NCBI GenBank assembly: GCA_934247335.1
Contig: CAKQJJ010000003.1
Span: 1 to 30,974 of the forward strand
DNA length: 30,974 nt
From: an uncultured Clostridia bacterium
GTDB taxonomy: Bacteria; Bacillota; Clostridia; Christensenellales; Pumilibacteraceae
Reading direction: 5' to 3'
This document shows positions 1 to 7,241 of this stretch, in pieces. Position 1 is the stretch's first letter, and each line of letters starts with the position of its first letter. A program made the position numbers and the translations under genes. The notes under the pieces are model-generated. The model was not told the origin of the DNA and made no database searches. It worked only from the letters and a program-made list of their open reading frames with translations.

Positions 1-1
1 G

Positions 2-679
2 TGTTATATCTACGTTGCGTGCGACGACGGCGACAACCGCAATCACCGCATGTACGTTCTGTACAACGACAGCGCCGATCCGCAAGCTGCGTACAAGCTG
101 AAAGGCAAGATTTTCGACAGAACGGATAAGTGGGCGATAGACGGCACGGTTTTGCAATACGGCGGAAAACTGTACTTTGCCTGGTCGGGTTGGGAAGGCG
201 ACATAAACACGATGCAGAATATCTATATCGCCGAAATGCGCGACCCGTTTACCATTTGCTCGGACAGAGTGCTTATTTCCACGCCGCAGCTCGATTGGGA
301 GCTGAAAGGCGCAAACGGCACTCTGCATCATCCGTATATAAACGAGGGACCGGTGTTTTTGAAGCGTAACGAAAAATTGTACCTTATTTATTCCGCTTCG
401 GGCAGTTGGTGCAACGATTATTGCCTCGGAAGGCTCGATTTTCTCGGCGGCGATATCTTAAAGCCCGAAAACTGGGTAAAGGAAAAAACTTGCCAGTTTG
501 CCCGTACGGAGAACATAAAAGGACCGGGTCACTGCTCATTCTTTGAAAAGGACGGCACGACTTATATGGCGTACCACGCGTTTCACGAGGACGAAAAATA
601 CGGCTGGGGTTCGGCGGACACACGCGTTCAGCCCATAAAATGGGAAAACGACGTTCCCGTTCTCGGCATACCGGAGTAA
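2..679 (+). CDS. Glycoside hydrolase family 43 protein, C-terminal part (5' end outside window)
   Basis: The frame is open from base 2, so this is a 225-residue C-terminal fragment of a gene that begins upstream; family members are usually about 300-330 residues. GH43 enzymes are five-bladed beta-propellers that remove arabinose or xylose from plant polysaccharides. Two typical segments are visible. AIDGTVL has an Asp (fragment residue 47) that fits the pKa-modulating aspartate, and INEGPVF has a Glu (fragment residue 115) that fits the catalytic acid and is followed by the blade motif LYLIYSAS. A GPGHCSFF segment near the end is also characteristic. The N-terminal catalytic Asp is outside the window. 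No signal peptide can be judged. The gene is followed two bases later by an acetyltransferase, so the two are probably co-transcribed. Substrate specificity cannot be assigned. Confidence 0.88.
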   Translation, partial: CYIYVACDDGDNRNHRMYVLYNDSADPQAAYKLKGKIFDRTDKWAIDGTVLQYGGKLYFAWSGWEGDINTMQNIYIAEMRDPFTICSDRVLISTPQLDWELKGANGTLHHPYINEGPVFLKRNEKLYLIYSASGSWCNDYCLGRLDFLGGDILKPENWVKEKTCQFARTENIKGPGHCSFFEKDGTTYMAYHAFHEDEKYGWGSADTRVQPIKWENDVPVLGIPE

Positions 680-681
680 AG

Positions 682-1191
682 ATGAATGCGCTAAACGTAT
701 GCAAAATGTCGAAAACTTACCGCGTGAAAAAGCTTACGGTCGCGGATGTGGACGAGATTTTTGCTCTGTGTGAGAAAAATCCGCTCTATTACCAATACTG
801 CCCGCCGTTCGTCACAAAAAGCGGAATAGAGGAAGATATGCGCGCGTTGCCGCCCGGAAAGAGCGAACGCGACAAATATTACGTCGGTTTTTTCGACGAC
901 GGCGGACTTATTGCGATTGCCGACGTTATTGCCGCGTACCATAACGCACGAACGGCGTTTATCGGCTTTTTCATGACAGCCGCGCGCGTTCAGAATAAAG
1001 GCGTAGGAAGCGCGATTGTAAACGAACTGTGCAAGTTTTTTAAAGACGTCGGATTTGATTCCGTTCGGCTCGGCTACGTGGAAGATAATCCTCAGGCGCG
1101 CGCATTCTGGCTTAAAAACGGCTTTGTTCCCACCGGCGAGGTTTTTGATAAAACCGACTACGCTATTGCCGCGGCTTGCAAATTACTGTGA
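682..1191 (+). CDS. GNAT family N-acetyltransferase
   Basis: 169 residues, the size of a single GNAT domain. The acetyl-CoA pyrophosphate-binding motif appears as RVQNKGVGSAIVNEL in the middle of the protein. It is followed by the C-terminal segment NPQARAFWLKNGF, typical of the GNAT fold (NxxAxxxYxxxGF-like). The frame is open further upstream, but the ATG at 682 has a GGAG site (673-676) at good spacing, inside the last codons of the GH43 gene. An alternative ATG at 706 would lose eight residues. The enzyme would transfer an acetyl group to an amine; the substrate is unknown. It lies between a GH43 hydrolase and a phosphodiesterase on the same strand, which says little about its target. Confidence 0.85.
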   Translation: MNALNVCKMSKTYRVKKLTVADVDEIFALCEKNPLYYQYCPPFVTKSGIEEDMRALPPGKSERDKYYVGFFDDGGLIAIADVIAAYHNARTAFIGFFMTAARVQNKGVGSAIVNELCKFFKDVGFDSVRLGYVEDNPQARAFWLKNGFVPTGEVFDKTDYAIAAACKLL

Positions 1192-1248
1192 TTTAAAAGA
1201 AAATAGCGCATTACGGTTATTTAGCTTATTTGAATAAGGAGAAAAGAC

Positions 1249-2010
1249 ATGTTATATCAGGCGCACAGGGGAGTGCAGAAAGAATACCCCGAAAACACCA
1301 TGGCGGCTATTCGGGCGGCAAAGGAACAAGGGTACGATATAATAGAAATCGACCCGGCGGTTACGAAAGACGGCGTGATAGTGCTGATGCACGACGATAC
1401 GATAAACCGCACGGCGCGCGATAGGCGTGGACTTGCGCCCGATCGCCCGCTCGACGTCCGCGACGTTACTTTCAAAGAAGCAAACGAGTACGAATACGGC
1501 AGTTGGTTTAACCCGAAGTTCAAAGGCGAAAAGCTGCCCACGCTTAAAGAAGTCATAGACTACGCCAAAGAAAACGGCATGCGGGTGAAGGTGGACAATC
1601 GCTATATGCGGTTTTCGGAAAAGGACCTTAACAACTTTTTTGCGTTTTTTGCGTACGGAGCGGACAATATCACGTTCAACTGCCCGTCGATCGACTTTGC
1701 AAAAGAGATAAAACGGCGTTTTCCCGCTTGTACGATAAGCTTTGACGGAGTGACCGACGAGGAAGAACTGAAAGAGATTACGTCCGCGCTCGGCAGCGAC
1801 GTCGAAATATGGATTCCGATAAAAGCGCCGCAAACGGCGTGGTGGCAAAAAGAATTCTTAAATAAAAACAACGCCGCGCTCGTGGCAAAATACGCAAAAC
1901 TCTGCGCCTTTCTCATCGACGACGAGAGAGAATTAAACGAAGTTAAGGCGATATGTTCGCCGTACGCAATCGAAACGACCGGCGGAGTAAAACCGCCCAA
2001 AAAAGCGTAG
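1249..2010 (+). CDS. Glycerophosphodiester phosphodiesterase family protein
   Basis: 253 residues. The N-terminus carries the GDPD signature: H6-R7-G8, then EN(T) at 15-17, E33 and D35 as metal ligands (EIDP), and H48-D49 in VLMHDDTINRT. These residues bind the divalent metal and hydrolyse glycerophosphodiesters to glycerol-3-phosphate and an alcohol in a TIM barrel. There is no signal peptide, so the protein is cytoplasmic. The start is set by AAGGAG at 1236-1241, seven bases before the ATG. The C-terminal half diverges from standard members and ends in a short Pro/Lys-rich tail. The gap of 57 bases to the upstream acetyltransferase allows co-transcription. A bidirectional terminator lies just downstream. 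Confidence 0.88.
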   Translation: MLYQAHRGVQKEYPENTMAAIRAAKEQGYDIIEIDPAVTKDGVIVLMHDDTINRTARDRRGLAPDRPLDVRDVTFKEANEYEYGSWFNPKFKGEKLPTLKEVIDYAKENGMRVKVDNRYMRFSEKDLNNFFAFFAYGADNITFNCPSIDFAKEIKRRFPACTISFDGVTDEEELKEITSALGSDVEIWIPIKAPQTAWWQKEFLNKNNAALVAKYAKLCAFLIDDERELNEVKAICSPYAIETTGGVKPPKKA

Positions 2011-2038
2011 ACAAAAGTCGGCGGACAAAAACGAATAA

Positions 2039-2089
2039 ATAAAAATAAGCGCGAAATTGCTTTGTCTGCTTTTTCACGCTTGTTTTTAT
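2039..2089. terminator. Bidirectional terminator between convergent genes
   Basis: A 13-bp stem (2039-2051 with 2077-2089, one G-U pair) starts with an A-run and ends with a T-run, so it can work in both directions. It separates the phosphodiesterase (+) from the DUF1893 gene (-). Confidence 0.7.
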
Positions 2090-2110
2090 ATTTTAATTTT
2101 TTAAAAAATC

Positions 2111-2527
2111 TTACTTTTTTGCCATTAATGAGGCGAGTTTTTGCTTTATCGCGACGTAAGCCTGTTCGGGGTCGTCGATTTGCGCCACGGTTTTTTCCAT
2201 GGGGCAAACGTCGGTGTTGTCGCGGTTCATTATTTTGTCGGCAAGAGTTTCGTATTCGTAAAAAACGTCGTGCGCCTCGAATACGGCTTTGGCGCCCGCC
2301 GACATATTTGCGGCGTAAACGCTTACTACCCCGGCTTTTACCATGAGAAGCGCGGCTGCTTTGCCCACGACTACGTCCGCCGCCGAATAACCGCTTAAAT
2401 CGCCGCCGTCGATTGCGTTTACGAGCGGCGCAATGCCTCTGCCGTCAAACGTTTTTATTTGCTCGCCTTTGCAAACGGCAAGCGAATGTCCGTCAAGCGC
2501 GGCTTTTGCTTTTAAAAGGTCAGTCAC
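2111..2527 (-). CDS. TM1506/DUF1893 family protein
   Basis: 138 residues. The sequence matches the pattern I know for the DUF1893 (TM1506, PF08973) family: an N-terminal segment ending in GRGIAPLVNAID, a central ADVVVGKAAALLMVKAGVVSVYA, and a C-terminal INRDNTDVCPMEK with a conserved Cys-Pro-Met-Glu. TM1506 is reported to have a cytidine-deaminase-like fold, but its function is not established. The start is a GTG preceded by GGAG nine bases away, and it overlaps the end of the upstream S-component gene by eight bases, so translation is probably coupled. The pairing with an ECF-type S component suggests a role tied to the transported compound; that is inference only. Confidence 0.8.
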   Translation of the reverse strand: MTDLLKAKAALDGHSLAVCKGEQIKTFDGRGIAPLVNAIDGGDLSGYSAADVVVGKAAALLMVKAGVVSVYAANMSAGAKAVFEAHDVFYEYETLADKIMNRDNTDVCPMEKTVAQIDDPEQAYVAIKQKLASLMAKK

Positions 2528-3104
2528 GGCTACGTTCTCCTTTAAGCGCCGGCGAGAACAGGAACACGAAAATCGGGACGATTACGAGATTTGCGATAAG
2601 TCCGGGAATACCGGTTACTATCTGTCCCCAGATGACTGCGGGCGTAAAGGGCGTTACGCTTTGGAAAATTACGACGAGAAGCAGGAAGAACGCTCTGCCG
2701 ATTACGAGCGCAGCGGCGGTTGCGGCAATGCTCCAAGCCGCGTTTTTAACGATAAGCGAGGAAAATGAGCCTGCAACCAGCGCCATTACGGCAAGCTCGG
2801 CAGCCATGAAAGGAAGGCGTGCCGCAGCGGGCATGGGAGAGGAGAACGCGCTAGTCAGCAAAAAACTGGTTATCGGCGAGAGAACTGCGGCAACGACGCC
2901 CCATTTTGCGCCGAGTACGCACGCGCCGATTATTACCGGCAGATACATGGGCAGCCATTTAACTCCGCCCGCGGCTCCCGTCGCAACGTGAAGAATCTGC
3001 GGCAAAGCCACCGCCATTGCGATGACGACCAAAGAAATCAAAGTTTTTACGGTTATGCATGCTTTTGTCGAAGCATTGCGTTTTGCAAGAATTCCGTCTA
3101 TCAT
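2520..3104 (-). CDS. ECF-type transporter substrate-binding (S) component-like membrane protein
   Basis: 194 residues, very hydrophobic, with about five to six membrane segments. The composition and the short conserved stretches (LPVIIGACVLGAKWG, SPITSFLLT, MPAAARLPFMAAELAVM) resemble the small integral S components of energy-coupling factor transporters. These capture vitamins or related small molecules and share an ATPase/T-component module encoded elsewhere. No ATPase or T component is in this window. The start ATG follows AAGAGG. The gene is 57 bases after the aldo/keto reductase on the same strand and overlaps the DUF1893 gene. The substrate cannot be told from sequence; an unrelated small transporter is the alternative. 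Confidence 0.7.
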   Translation of the reverse strand: MIDGILAKRNASTKACITVKTLISLVVIAMAVALPQILHVATGAAGGVKWLPMYLPVIIGACVLGAKWGVVAAVLSPITSFLLTSAFSSPMPAAARLPFMAAELAVMALVAGSFSSLIVKNAAWSIAATAAALVIGRAFFLLLVVIFQSVTPFTPAVIWGQIVTGIPGLIANLVIVPIFVFLFSPALKGERSRD

Positions 3105-3161
3105 AATATTATTACCTCTTGAAAATTAGTATTTTGATTAAAAAATCGGGCGATTGTCGTT

Positions 3162-4289
3162 TTATTTGTTTTCCGCCGTTTCAAACTGATCGGCAACCGA
3201 CACGAGCAGCTGTCGTATCGGAAGATGCTGCGGGCACACTCTTTCGCACTTTCCGCACTTGATGCAGTCGGACGCTTTTCCGCCTTTCGGGGTGTACACG
3301 TTGTGGTAGTAGTAATCGGCGTTCCAGTCCTTGTAAATCTGCTTTGCGTTCATGCAGGCAAACAAATCGGGAATGGAAATATGTTTGGGACAGCCGTCGG
3401 TGCAGTAGCGGCACGCGGTGCAGGGAATAAGGTGCTTGGAATGAATTATCTCGCACACTTTTTCCACGGCTTTGCGCTCGTCGGCGTTCAGCGGCTTGAA
3501 ATCCTTCATAAACGAAAGATTGTCGGTCATCTGTCCGATATTGCTCATGCCGGACAGAACCATGAATATTCCGTCGAAACCTGCCGCAAATCTTATCGCG
3601 TAACTTGCGTAGCTGCCGTCGTTAAGCGCGTCCAAAACCTCTTTCGCGTCGGACGGAAGATTGACGAGCGTTCCGCCTTTAACCGGCTCCATGACGATGA
3701 CGGGTTTACCGTGTTTGCGGCACACGTCGTAGCATTTGTGCGACTGAACGGCGGGGTCTTCCCAGTCGGCGTAGTTTAGTTGAAGCTGAACCACTTCCAC
3801 CTGCGGATAGGTTGTTAAAATTTCTTCCAGAACGTCCGCGCTGTCGTGGAAAGAAAGCCCCACGTGGCGGATCTTGCCTTCTTCTTTTAGTTTGAACGCC
3901 GTTTCGTATGCCCGGCAAGCCTTGAATTTCTTGAAAATATCGCGGTTTTGAGCGTGCATCAGATAAAAGTCGAAATATTCTACTCCGCACGCGTCCAGTT
4001 GCGACTGAAACAGCGGACGAATATCTTCTTCTTTATTAAAGAAGTTGCCGGTAAGCTTGTCGGTGAGGACGTATTTGTCGCGCGGATAACGGCTCGTAAG
4101 GCATTCCTTTACGGCAAGCTCGCTTTTGCCGCCGAGATAACCGTGCGCCGTGTCGAAATAATTGAACCCTTCGGCAAGGAATTTATCCACCATTCGCGTG
4201 GTTTCGGCAATATCTACCTTCTCGCCGTCCATCGGAAGTCGCATGCAGCCGAATCCGAAGTTGTGTTTTGCTTCTTCAAAATAACTCAT
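3162..4289 (-). CDS. Aldo/keto reductase with C-terminal double 4Fe-4S ferredoxin domain
   Basis: 375 residues. An aldo/keto reductase TIM barrel (about 10-270) has the full catalytic tetrad D46, Y51, K78 and H112 (YFDTAHGY, LTDKL, YLMHAQ). It is followed by two Cx2Cx2Cx3CP clusters, C290-C300 and C342-C352, each expected to bind a 4Fe-4S cluster. This layout is common in anaerobes, where the iron-sulfur tail probably exchanges electrons with ferredoxin; the substrate is unknown. The start is set by AGGAG upstream of the ATG. The gene is preceded by a divergent MerR-type regulator, and the likely MerR-controlled promoter at 4530-4560 points at it, leaving a 5' leader of about 230 bases. That suggests induction by a reactive aldehyde or similar electrophile. 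Confidence 0.92.
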   Translation of the reverse strand: MSYFEEAKHNFGFGCMRLPMDGEKVDIAETTRMVDKFLAEGFNYFDTAHGYLGGKSELAVKECLTSRYPRDKYVLTDKLTGNFFNKEEDIRPLFQSQLDACGVEYFDFYLMHAQNRDIFKKFKACRAYETAFKLKEEGKIRHVGLSFHDSADVLEEILTTYPQVEVVQLQLNYADWEDPAVQSHKCYDVCRKHGKPVIVMEPVKGGTLVNLPSDAKEVLDALNDGSYASYAIRFAAGFDGIFMVLSGMSNIGQMTDNLSFMKDFKPLNADERKAVEKVCEIIHSKHLIPCTACRYCTDGCPKHISIPDLFACMNAKQIYKDWNADYYYHNVYTPKGGKASDCIKCGKCERVCPQHLPIRQLLVSVADQFETAENK

Positions 4290-4480
4290 ATAAACTCTCC
4301 TGTTATTTGATTTAATGTCGGTTTAATAATTTTTCGATTGCCTGTACGGGCGCTTTCATTTCGCTGCCGAAAAAAGCAAATGGCTTTGCTTTAACGCTCC
4401 CGCCAAGGCGATTTTTTTAGAAAATCTGACTTCTGCTTCGAGTTTTATCGTAAAACCTCCCGAAATTTTTTTTAATACGA

Positions 4481-4509
4481 TTGACTTTTTGCAATTTGCA
4501 GTGTATAAT
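4481..4509 (+). promoter_or_regulatory. Sigma-A promoter of the MerR-type regulator gene
   Basis: TTGACT (4481-4486), 17-bp spacer, TATAAT (4504-4509). The start point would be near 4516, just before the palindrome at 4538-4557. A bound regulator could therefore also repress its own transcription. Confidence 0.75.
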
Positions 4510-4529
4510 ACGACTGCAAGTTTGATTAT

Positions 4530-4560
4530 ATTGTACAACTTAAAGTTAACTTTAAGTCAA
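4530..4560 (-). promoter_or_regulatory. MerR-type promoter with 19-bp spacer and palindromic operator, facing the aldo/keto reductase
   Basis: On the minus strand TTGACT (4555-4560) and TACAAT (4530-4535) are separated by 19 bp, longer than usual and typical of promoters activated by MerR-family untwisting. The spacer holds a perfect 20-bp palindrome, ACTTAAAGTT plus its complement (4538-4557). It resembles the dyads I know for the AdhR/NmlR subgroup. The leader from here to the reductase start (4290 to about 4523) contains only small AT-rich hairpins, one at 4373-4392. Confidence 0.75.
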
Positions 4561-4608
4561 GTAAAAAACGATAATTTCCGAAAATTTTTTCGCGAAAGGA
4601 GAATGAAT

Positions 4609-5055
4609 ATGTTTTACACGGTAGGCGAAATGGCAAAAATGGCGGGAATAACCGCTTCCACGCTGAGATATTACGACAAAGAGGGGCTTTTGCCGCCTAT
4701 CGAGCGCACAAGCGGCGGTATACGCATGTTCCGCGAAGAGGACGTCGAGTGGCTGCACCTCATCGAATGCCTTAAAAAAACCGGAATGCCGCTTAAAGAA
4801 ATAAAGTTGTTCGTCGACTGGGTGAAAGAGGGCGATTCCACCATCCAAAGCCGACTGGAACTTATCGACAGGCAAAGACAGGCGGTTATCGATCAGATTG
4901 AAAAGCTTAATCAAACGCTGGATATGCTGGAATACAAGCACTGGTACTATTCGGTTGCGGCAAAAGCGGGAACGTGCGCCACTGTTAAAACGCTTCCCGA
5001 CAGCGAAATTCCCGAAAAAATCCGCGAAATCAAGCTGCGCCTTAATAAAGATTAA
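4609..5055 (+). CDS. MerR family transcriptional regulator (AdhR/NmlR-like)
   Basis: 148 residues. The N-terminal winged HTH (about 1-70) has the MerR pattern YTVGEMAKMAGITASTLRYYD, GLLPP and RMF. A coiled-coil dimerisation helix follows (about 80-115). The single Cys in LIECLKKTGM (C54) sits where AdhR of Bacillus subtilis has its aldehyde-sensing Cys52. The frame extends upstream, but ATG 4609 is seven bases after AAGGAG (4596-4601), whereas the in-frame ATG at 4603 is too close. It diverges from the aldo/keto reductase, whose promoter carries the likely operator. The inferred role is to activate the reductase in response to electrophiles. A terminator hairpin follows at 5090. Confidence 0.88.
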   Translation: MFYTVGEMAKMAGITASTLRYYDKEGLLPPIERTSGGIRMFREEDVEWLHLIECLKKTGMPLKEIKLFVDWVKEGDSTIQSRLELIDRQRQAVIDQIEKLNQTLDMLEYKHWYYSVAAKAGTCATVKTLPDSEIPEKIREIKLRLNKD

Positions 5056-5089
5056 CTTTTTTGCTCGTATCATTAAAAGCACAAAGAAC

Positions 5090-5112
5090 AAGCGGCTTTT
5101 TCCGCTTTTATT
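5090..5112 (+). terminator. Terminator after the MerR-type gene
   Basis: AAGCGG (5090-5095), a six-base loop and CCGCTT (5102-5107) followed by TTATT. Confidence 0.6.
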
Positions 5113-5134
5113 AAAATCGAAATAAACTAAAAAA

Positions 5135-5172
5135 ACGGCACGGTGCCAAAATAACGCCGTGCCGTAATTATT
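5135..5172. terminator. GC-rich hairpin, probable bidirectional terminator
   Basis: A perfect 9-bp stem ACGGCACGG/CCGTGCCGT (5135-5143 with 5157-5165) has A-runs before it and a T-rich tract after it. It insulates the regulator gene from the invertible-looking segment to the right, and would stop leftward transcription if that segment were flipped. Confidence 0.6.
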
Positions 5173-5189
5173 TATTTTTAGTAAACTCG

Positions 5190-5214
5190 GTTCATCGAAT
5201 ACTATATTCAATGA
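5190..5214 (+). repeat. Left inverted-repeat arm (inv site)
   Basis: Perfect inverted partner of 5341-5365. The arm is itself a near-dyad: 11-bp half-sites TTCATYGAATA facing each other across three central bases, as expected for a recombinase dimer site. Confidence 0.8.
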
Positions 5215-5295
5215 ATTTTTAGTGACAACTTTTGTCATTTTGCACAAAAATTATAATTATTTTCGATAAATTATTAAAACGGCTATCTTATTTAA

Positions 5296-5325
5296 TTGAC
5301 ATTACGCCGCTAAATGTGCTATCAT
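5296..5325 (+). promoter_or_regulatory. Promoter inside the inverted-repeat segment, reading into the TasA-like gene
   Basis: TTGACA (5296-5301) and TATCAT (5320-5325) with an 18-bp spacer; CATAAT at 5323-5328 is a second possible -10. The -35 is a perfect consensus. Start point near 5332, just inside the right repeat arm. Confidence 0.65.
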
Positions 5326-5340
5326 AATGTACGGAGTTTA

Positions 5341-5365
5341 TCATTGAATATAGTATTCGATGAAC
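5341..5365 (-). repeat. Right inverted-repeat arm (inv site)
   Basis: Perfect reverse complement of 5190-5214, ending about 70 bases before the surface protein start. In the present orientation it would be transcribed as part of the 5' leader. Confidence 0.8.
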
Positions 5366-5434
5366 TGACATTGCGTATAAGTTTAATGACCGGCTCCGAG
5401 AAAAAATATCATAAAAGGAGCAAAAAAAAGAACA

Positions 5435-7153
5435 ATGAAAAAGCTTTTCAAAAGCAAGACTTTCCTTGGCGCACTGCTTAGCATTGCACTTTGCGTAAGC
5501 CTGATTGCCGGCGCAACGTTTGCAATCTTTACAAGCGAAGCAAACGTGAACATTGCGGTCACCAGCGGTACGGTAAAAGTAGACGCCAAAGCGGATAAGC
5601 TGACGCTTTATTCGCCTACTGCGATTGACCGTGACGGAAACGTTCTCGACGACGAAAACGCAGCAACCGCAAACAATTTCAGCAACGGAGGAAGCGCTCT
5701 GCTTTCCGGAAACACTCTTACGCTTGACAATATTACGCCTGGCGACAGAGCAGATTTTCAGATAACGCTTAGCAATCTCGGCAACGTAAAAACGTTGTAT
5801 CGCTACGGATATGCGGTCAAGCCGTTAACCGGCGACGATTTAACCGAAGCCAAAAAGCTTTATTCGGTGCTTGAATTCAAGCTCGAAGAGGTTGAAACCA
5901 AAAAATATGCCAGCTATATGACTGCGTGGTCCGAGTTTACCGAATCCAAAACGCTGAATATTTCCGTCGGAATGTCCGCAGCTGCCGATAGCGATTACGC
6001 AGGTTTGTCGGCGAAAATAGTCTTCACGGTCGAAGCCGTACAGGGCAACGTAGCCGTAGGCACGGGCGAGCAGTTTGAAATTGCCGACGAACAGGGCTTT
6101 ATGAACGCGATCGATATGATCAATAAATCCGAAGAATCTTCCGCAACGCTCGTTCTCGCAAGCGATATGGAGCTTTCCGATATTAACGGAACTTCCATCG
6201 CAATCGCCGAAGATAAAGACGTGACTATCGACCTGTCCGGCAAAAACCTTACGCTGAAGAACGACAAGACCGACGGAATTACCGTAAACAGCGGCGCAAC
6301 GCTTACGCTTGCAAACTCCAAAACAACCGGTACGTATACTTTCGACAGTGCGGCAAGCCAAAGCGACGGATTTTTTGTAAGCAGCAGCGAAGAAGGAAAA
6401 ACTACCACTCTCAATATTACCGGAAACGTTGATATAAACGTTGCGGCAAACGCAAACAGCGCTATACACGCATATGCACCCAAAGGCAACGCAGTCGTCA
6501 ATATCGACGGCGCAACCGTTAATATCACCGGAGCAAAGCAAACGAGCGCAATCGTTATGGATCAGAATGCAATGCTCAATATCCGGAACGCAACCGTAAA
6601 CGTGTCCGCCGATTTTGATTCGTACAGCGATAACAACGACGTCGTGGGCATACTGCTTTGGGGAGAGAACGGAAAACAGGAAAACATAAGCGTCAATATC
6701 GGCGACGGCGCGGTCATCAACGTCGGCGGTAAAAACGCTTTTGCACAAGGTATTCAGATAGGTATGAAAAACGGCGATTCCGAAAGTGTTGTTGCTACGA
6801 TGAACGGCGGCGAGATTATTCTCAACCCCACCGAAAACGGAAAGGGCTACGCATTTACGGCTTACAAAGCGTCTTACGGTAAGTTTATCATGAACGGCGG
6901 AAAAATCAGCGGCAATGTCAATGCGATTGCTATGGCATATATCGCTGACACCGTTTATCTCACTGTAACCGGTGGCGTTGTTGAGAGCAATGCCTCCGAA
7001 AGCAGCTTTATGTATTCGAATTTTCCGACGGATGAAAACGGAATATACGGAGTCGTAACCGGCGGTACTTTTGCAATCGACCCCTCGGATTACCTTGCAG
7101 AGGACTACAAAGCAACCGAATCCAACGGAGTGTGGACGGTTACCAAAGCTTAA
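5435..7153 (+). CDS. TasA/CalY-like secreted surface protein with beta-helix-like C-terminal region
   Basis: 572 residues. The N-terminus is a SipW-dependent type signal (Lys-rich start, hydrophobic 11-31, then GATFAIFTSEANV), as in TasA, CalY and camelysin. Residues about 35-205 keep TasA features, including NITPGDRADFQITLSNLGN followed by TLYRY. From about 220 the protein changes to many short strands with repeated Gly/Asn turns (MNGGEI, MNGGKI, VTGGVV, VTGGTF), typical of a right-handed parallel beta-helix. There is no LPxTG or membrane anchor, so it is probably secreted and assembled on the surface. The AAGGAG site (5415-5420) is 14 bases from the ATG, longer than usual. No sipW-like peptidase gene is nearby. 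Expression appears to depend on the promoter in the invertible segment just upstream. Fibre or biofilm matrix function is inferred from the TasA family. Confidence 0.78.
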   Translation: MKKLFKSKTFLGALLSIALCVSLIAGATFAIFTSEANVNIAVTSGTVKVDAKADKLTLYSPTAIDRDGNVLDDENAATANNFSNGGSALLSGNTLTLDNITPGDRADFQITLSNLGNVKTLYRYGYAVKPLTGDDLTEAKKLYSVLEFKLEEVETKKYASYMTAWSEFTESKTLNISVGMSAAADSDYAGLSAKIVFTVEAVQGNVAVGTGEQFEIADEQGFMNAIDMINKSEESSATLVLASDMELSDINGTSIAIAEDKDVTIDLSGKNLTLKNDKTDGITVNSGATLTLANSKTTGTYTFDSAASQSDGFFVSSSEEGKTTTLNITGNVDINVAANANSAIHAYAPKGNAVVNIDGATVNITGAKQTSAIVMDQNAMLNIRNATVNVSADFDSYSDNNDVVGILLWGENGKQENISVNIGDGAVINVGGKNAFAQGIQIGMKNGDSESVVATMNGGEIILNPTENGKGYAFTAYKASYGKFIMNGGKISGNVNAIAMAYIADTVYLTVTGGVVESNASESSFMYSNFPTDENGIYGVVTGGTFAIDPSDYLAEDYKATESNGVWTVTKA

Positions 7154-7172
7154 AAAAATAACGATACAAACG

Positions 7173-7212
7173 AAAACGGAAGTCGTGTAATTTCGCGCTT
7201 CCGTTTTTATTT
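7173..7212 (+). terminator. Terminator after the TasA-like gene
   Basis: 10-bp stem AAAACGGAAG/CTTCCGTTTT (7173-7182 with 7198-7207), continuing into a T-rich run. Confidence 0.8.
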
Positions 7213-7241
7213 TGCCCGTTTTGTCATTTACCGCGAAACGC

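Larger units (their letters stand above)
5190..5365. promoter_or_regulatory. Candidate invertible promoter segment with 25-bp perfect inverted repeats
   Basis: The arms 5190-5214 and 5341-5365 are exact reverse complements over 25 bp and enclose 126 bp with no gene. The enclosed DNA is AT-rich, carries a small dyad TGACAA-CTT-TTGTCA (5223-5237) and a promoter pointing right (5296-5325). This is the layout of phase-variation invertons: inversion would turn the promoter away from the surface protein gene at 5435. I see no target-site duplication outside the arms, which argues against a MITE. No recombinase gene is in the window. The whole gene-free stretch 5056-5434 holds this element, two terminators and the ribosome binding site of the next gene. 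Confidence 0.65.

Noticed and set aside
4356..4538. 60-codon minus-strand frame in the reductase leader
   Set aside because: Its ATG lies upstream of the predicted transcription start, and it has no ribosome binding site or recognisable features.
5190..5365. Inverted-repeat element considered as a MITE
   Set aside because: No target-site duplication flanks the arms, each arm has recombinase-like dyad half-sites, and a promoter points straight at the next gene. A genome-wide copy count is still needed.
5840..6748. Minus-strand frame of about 300 codons
   Set aside because: Antisense to the TasA-like gene; Val/Cys/Phe-rich composition typical of shadows.
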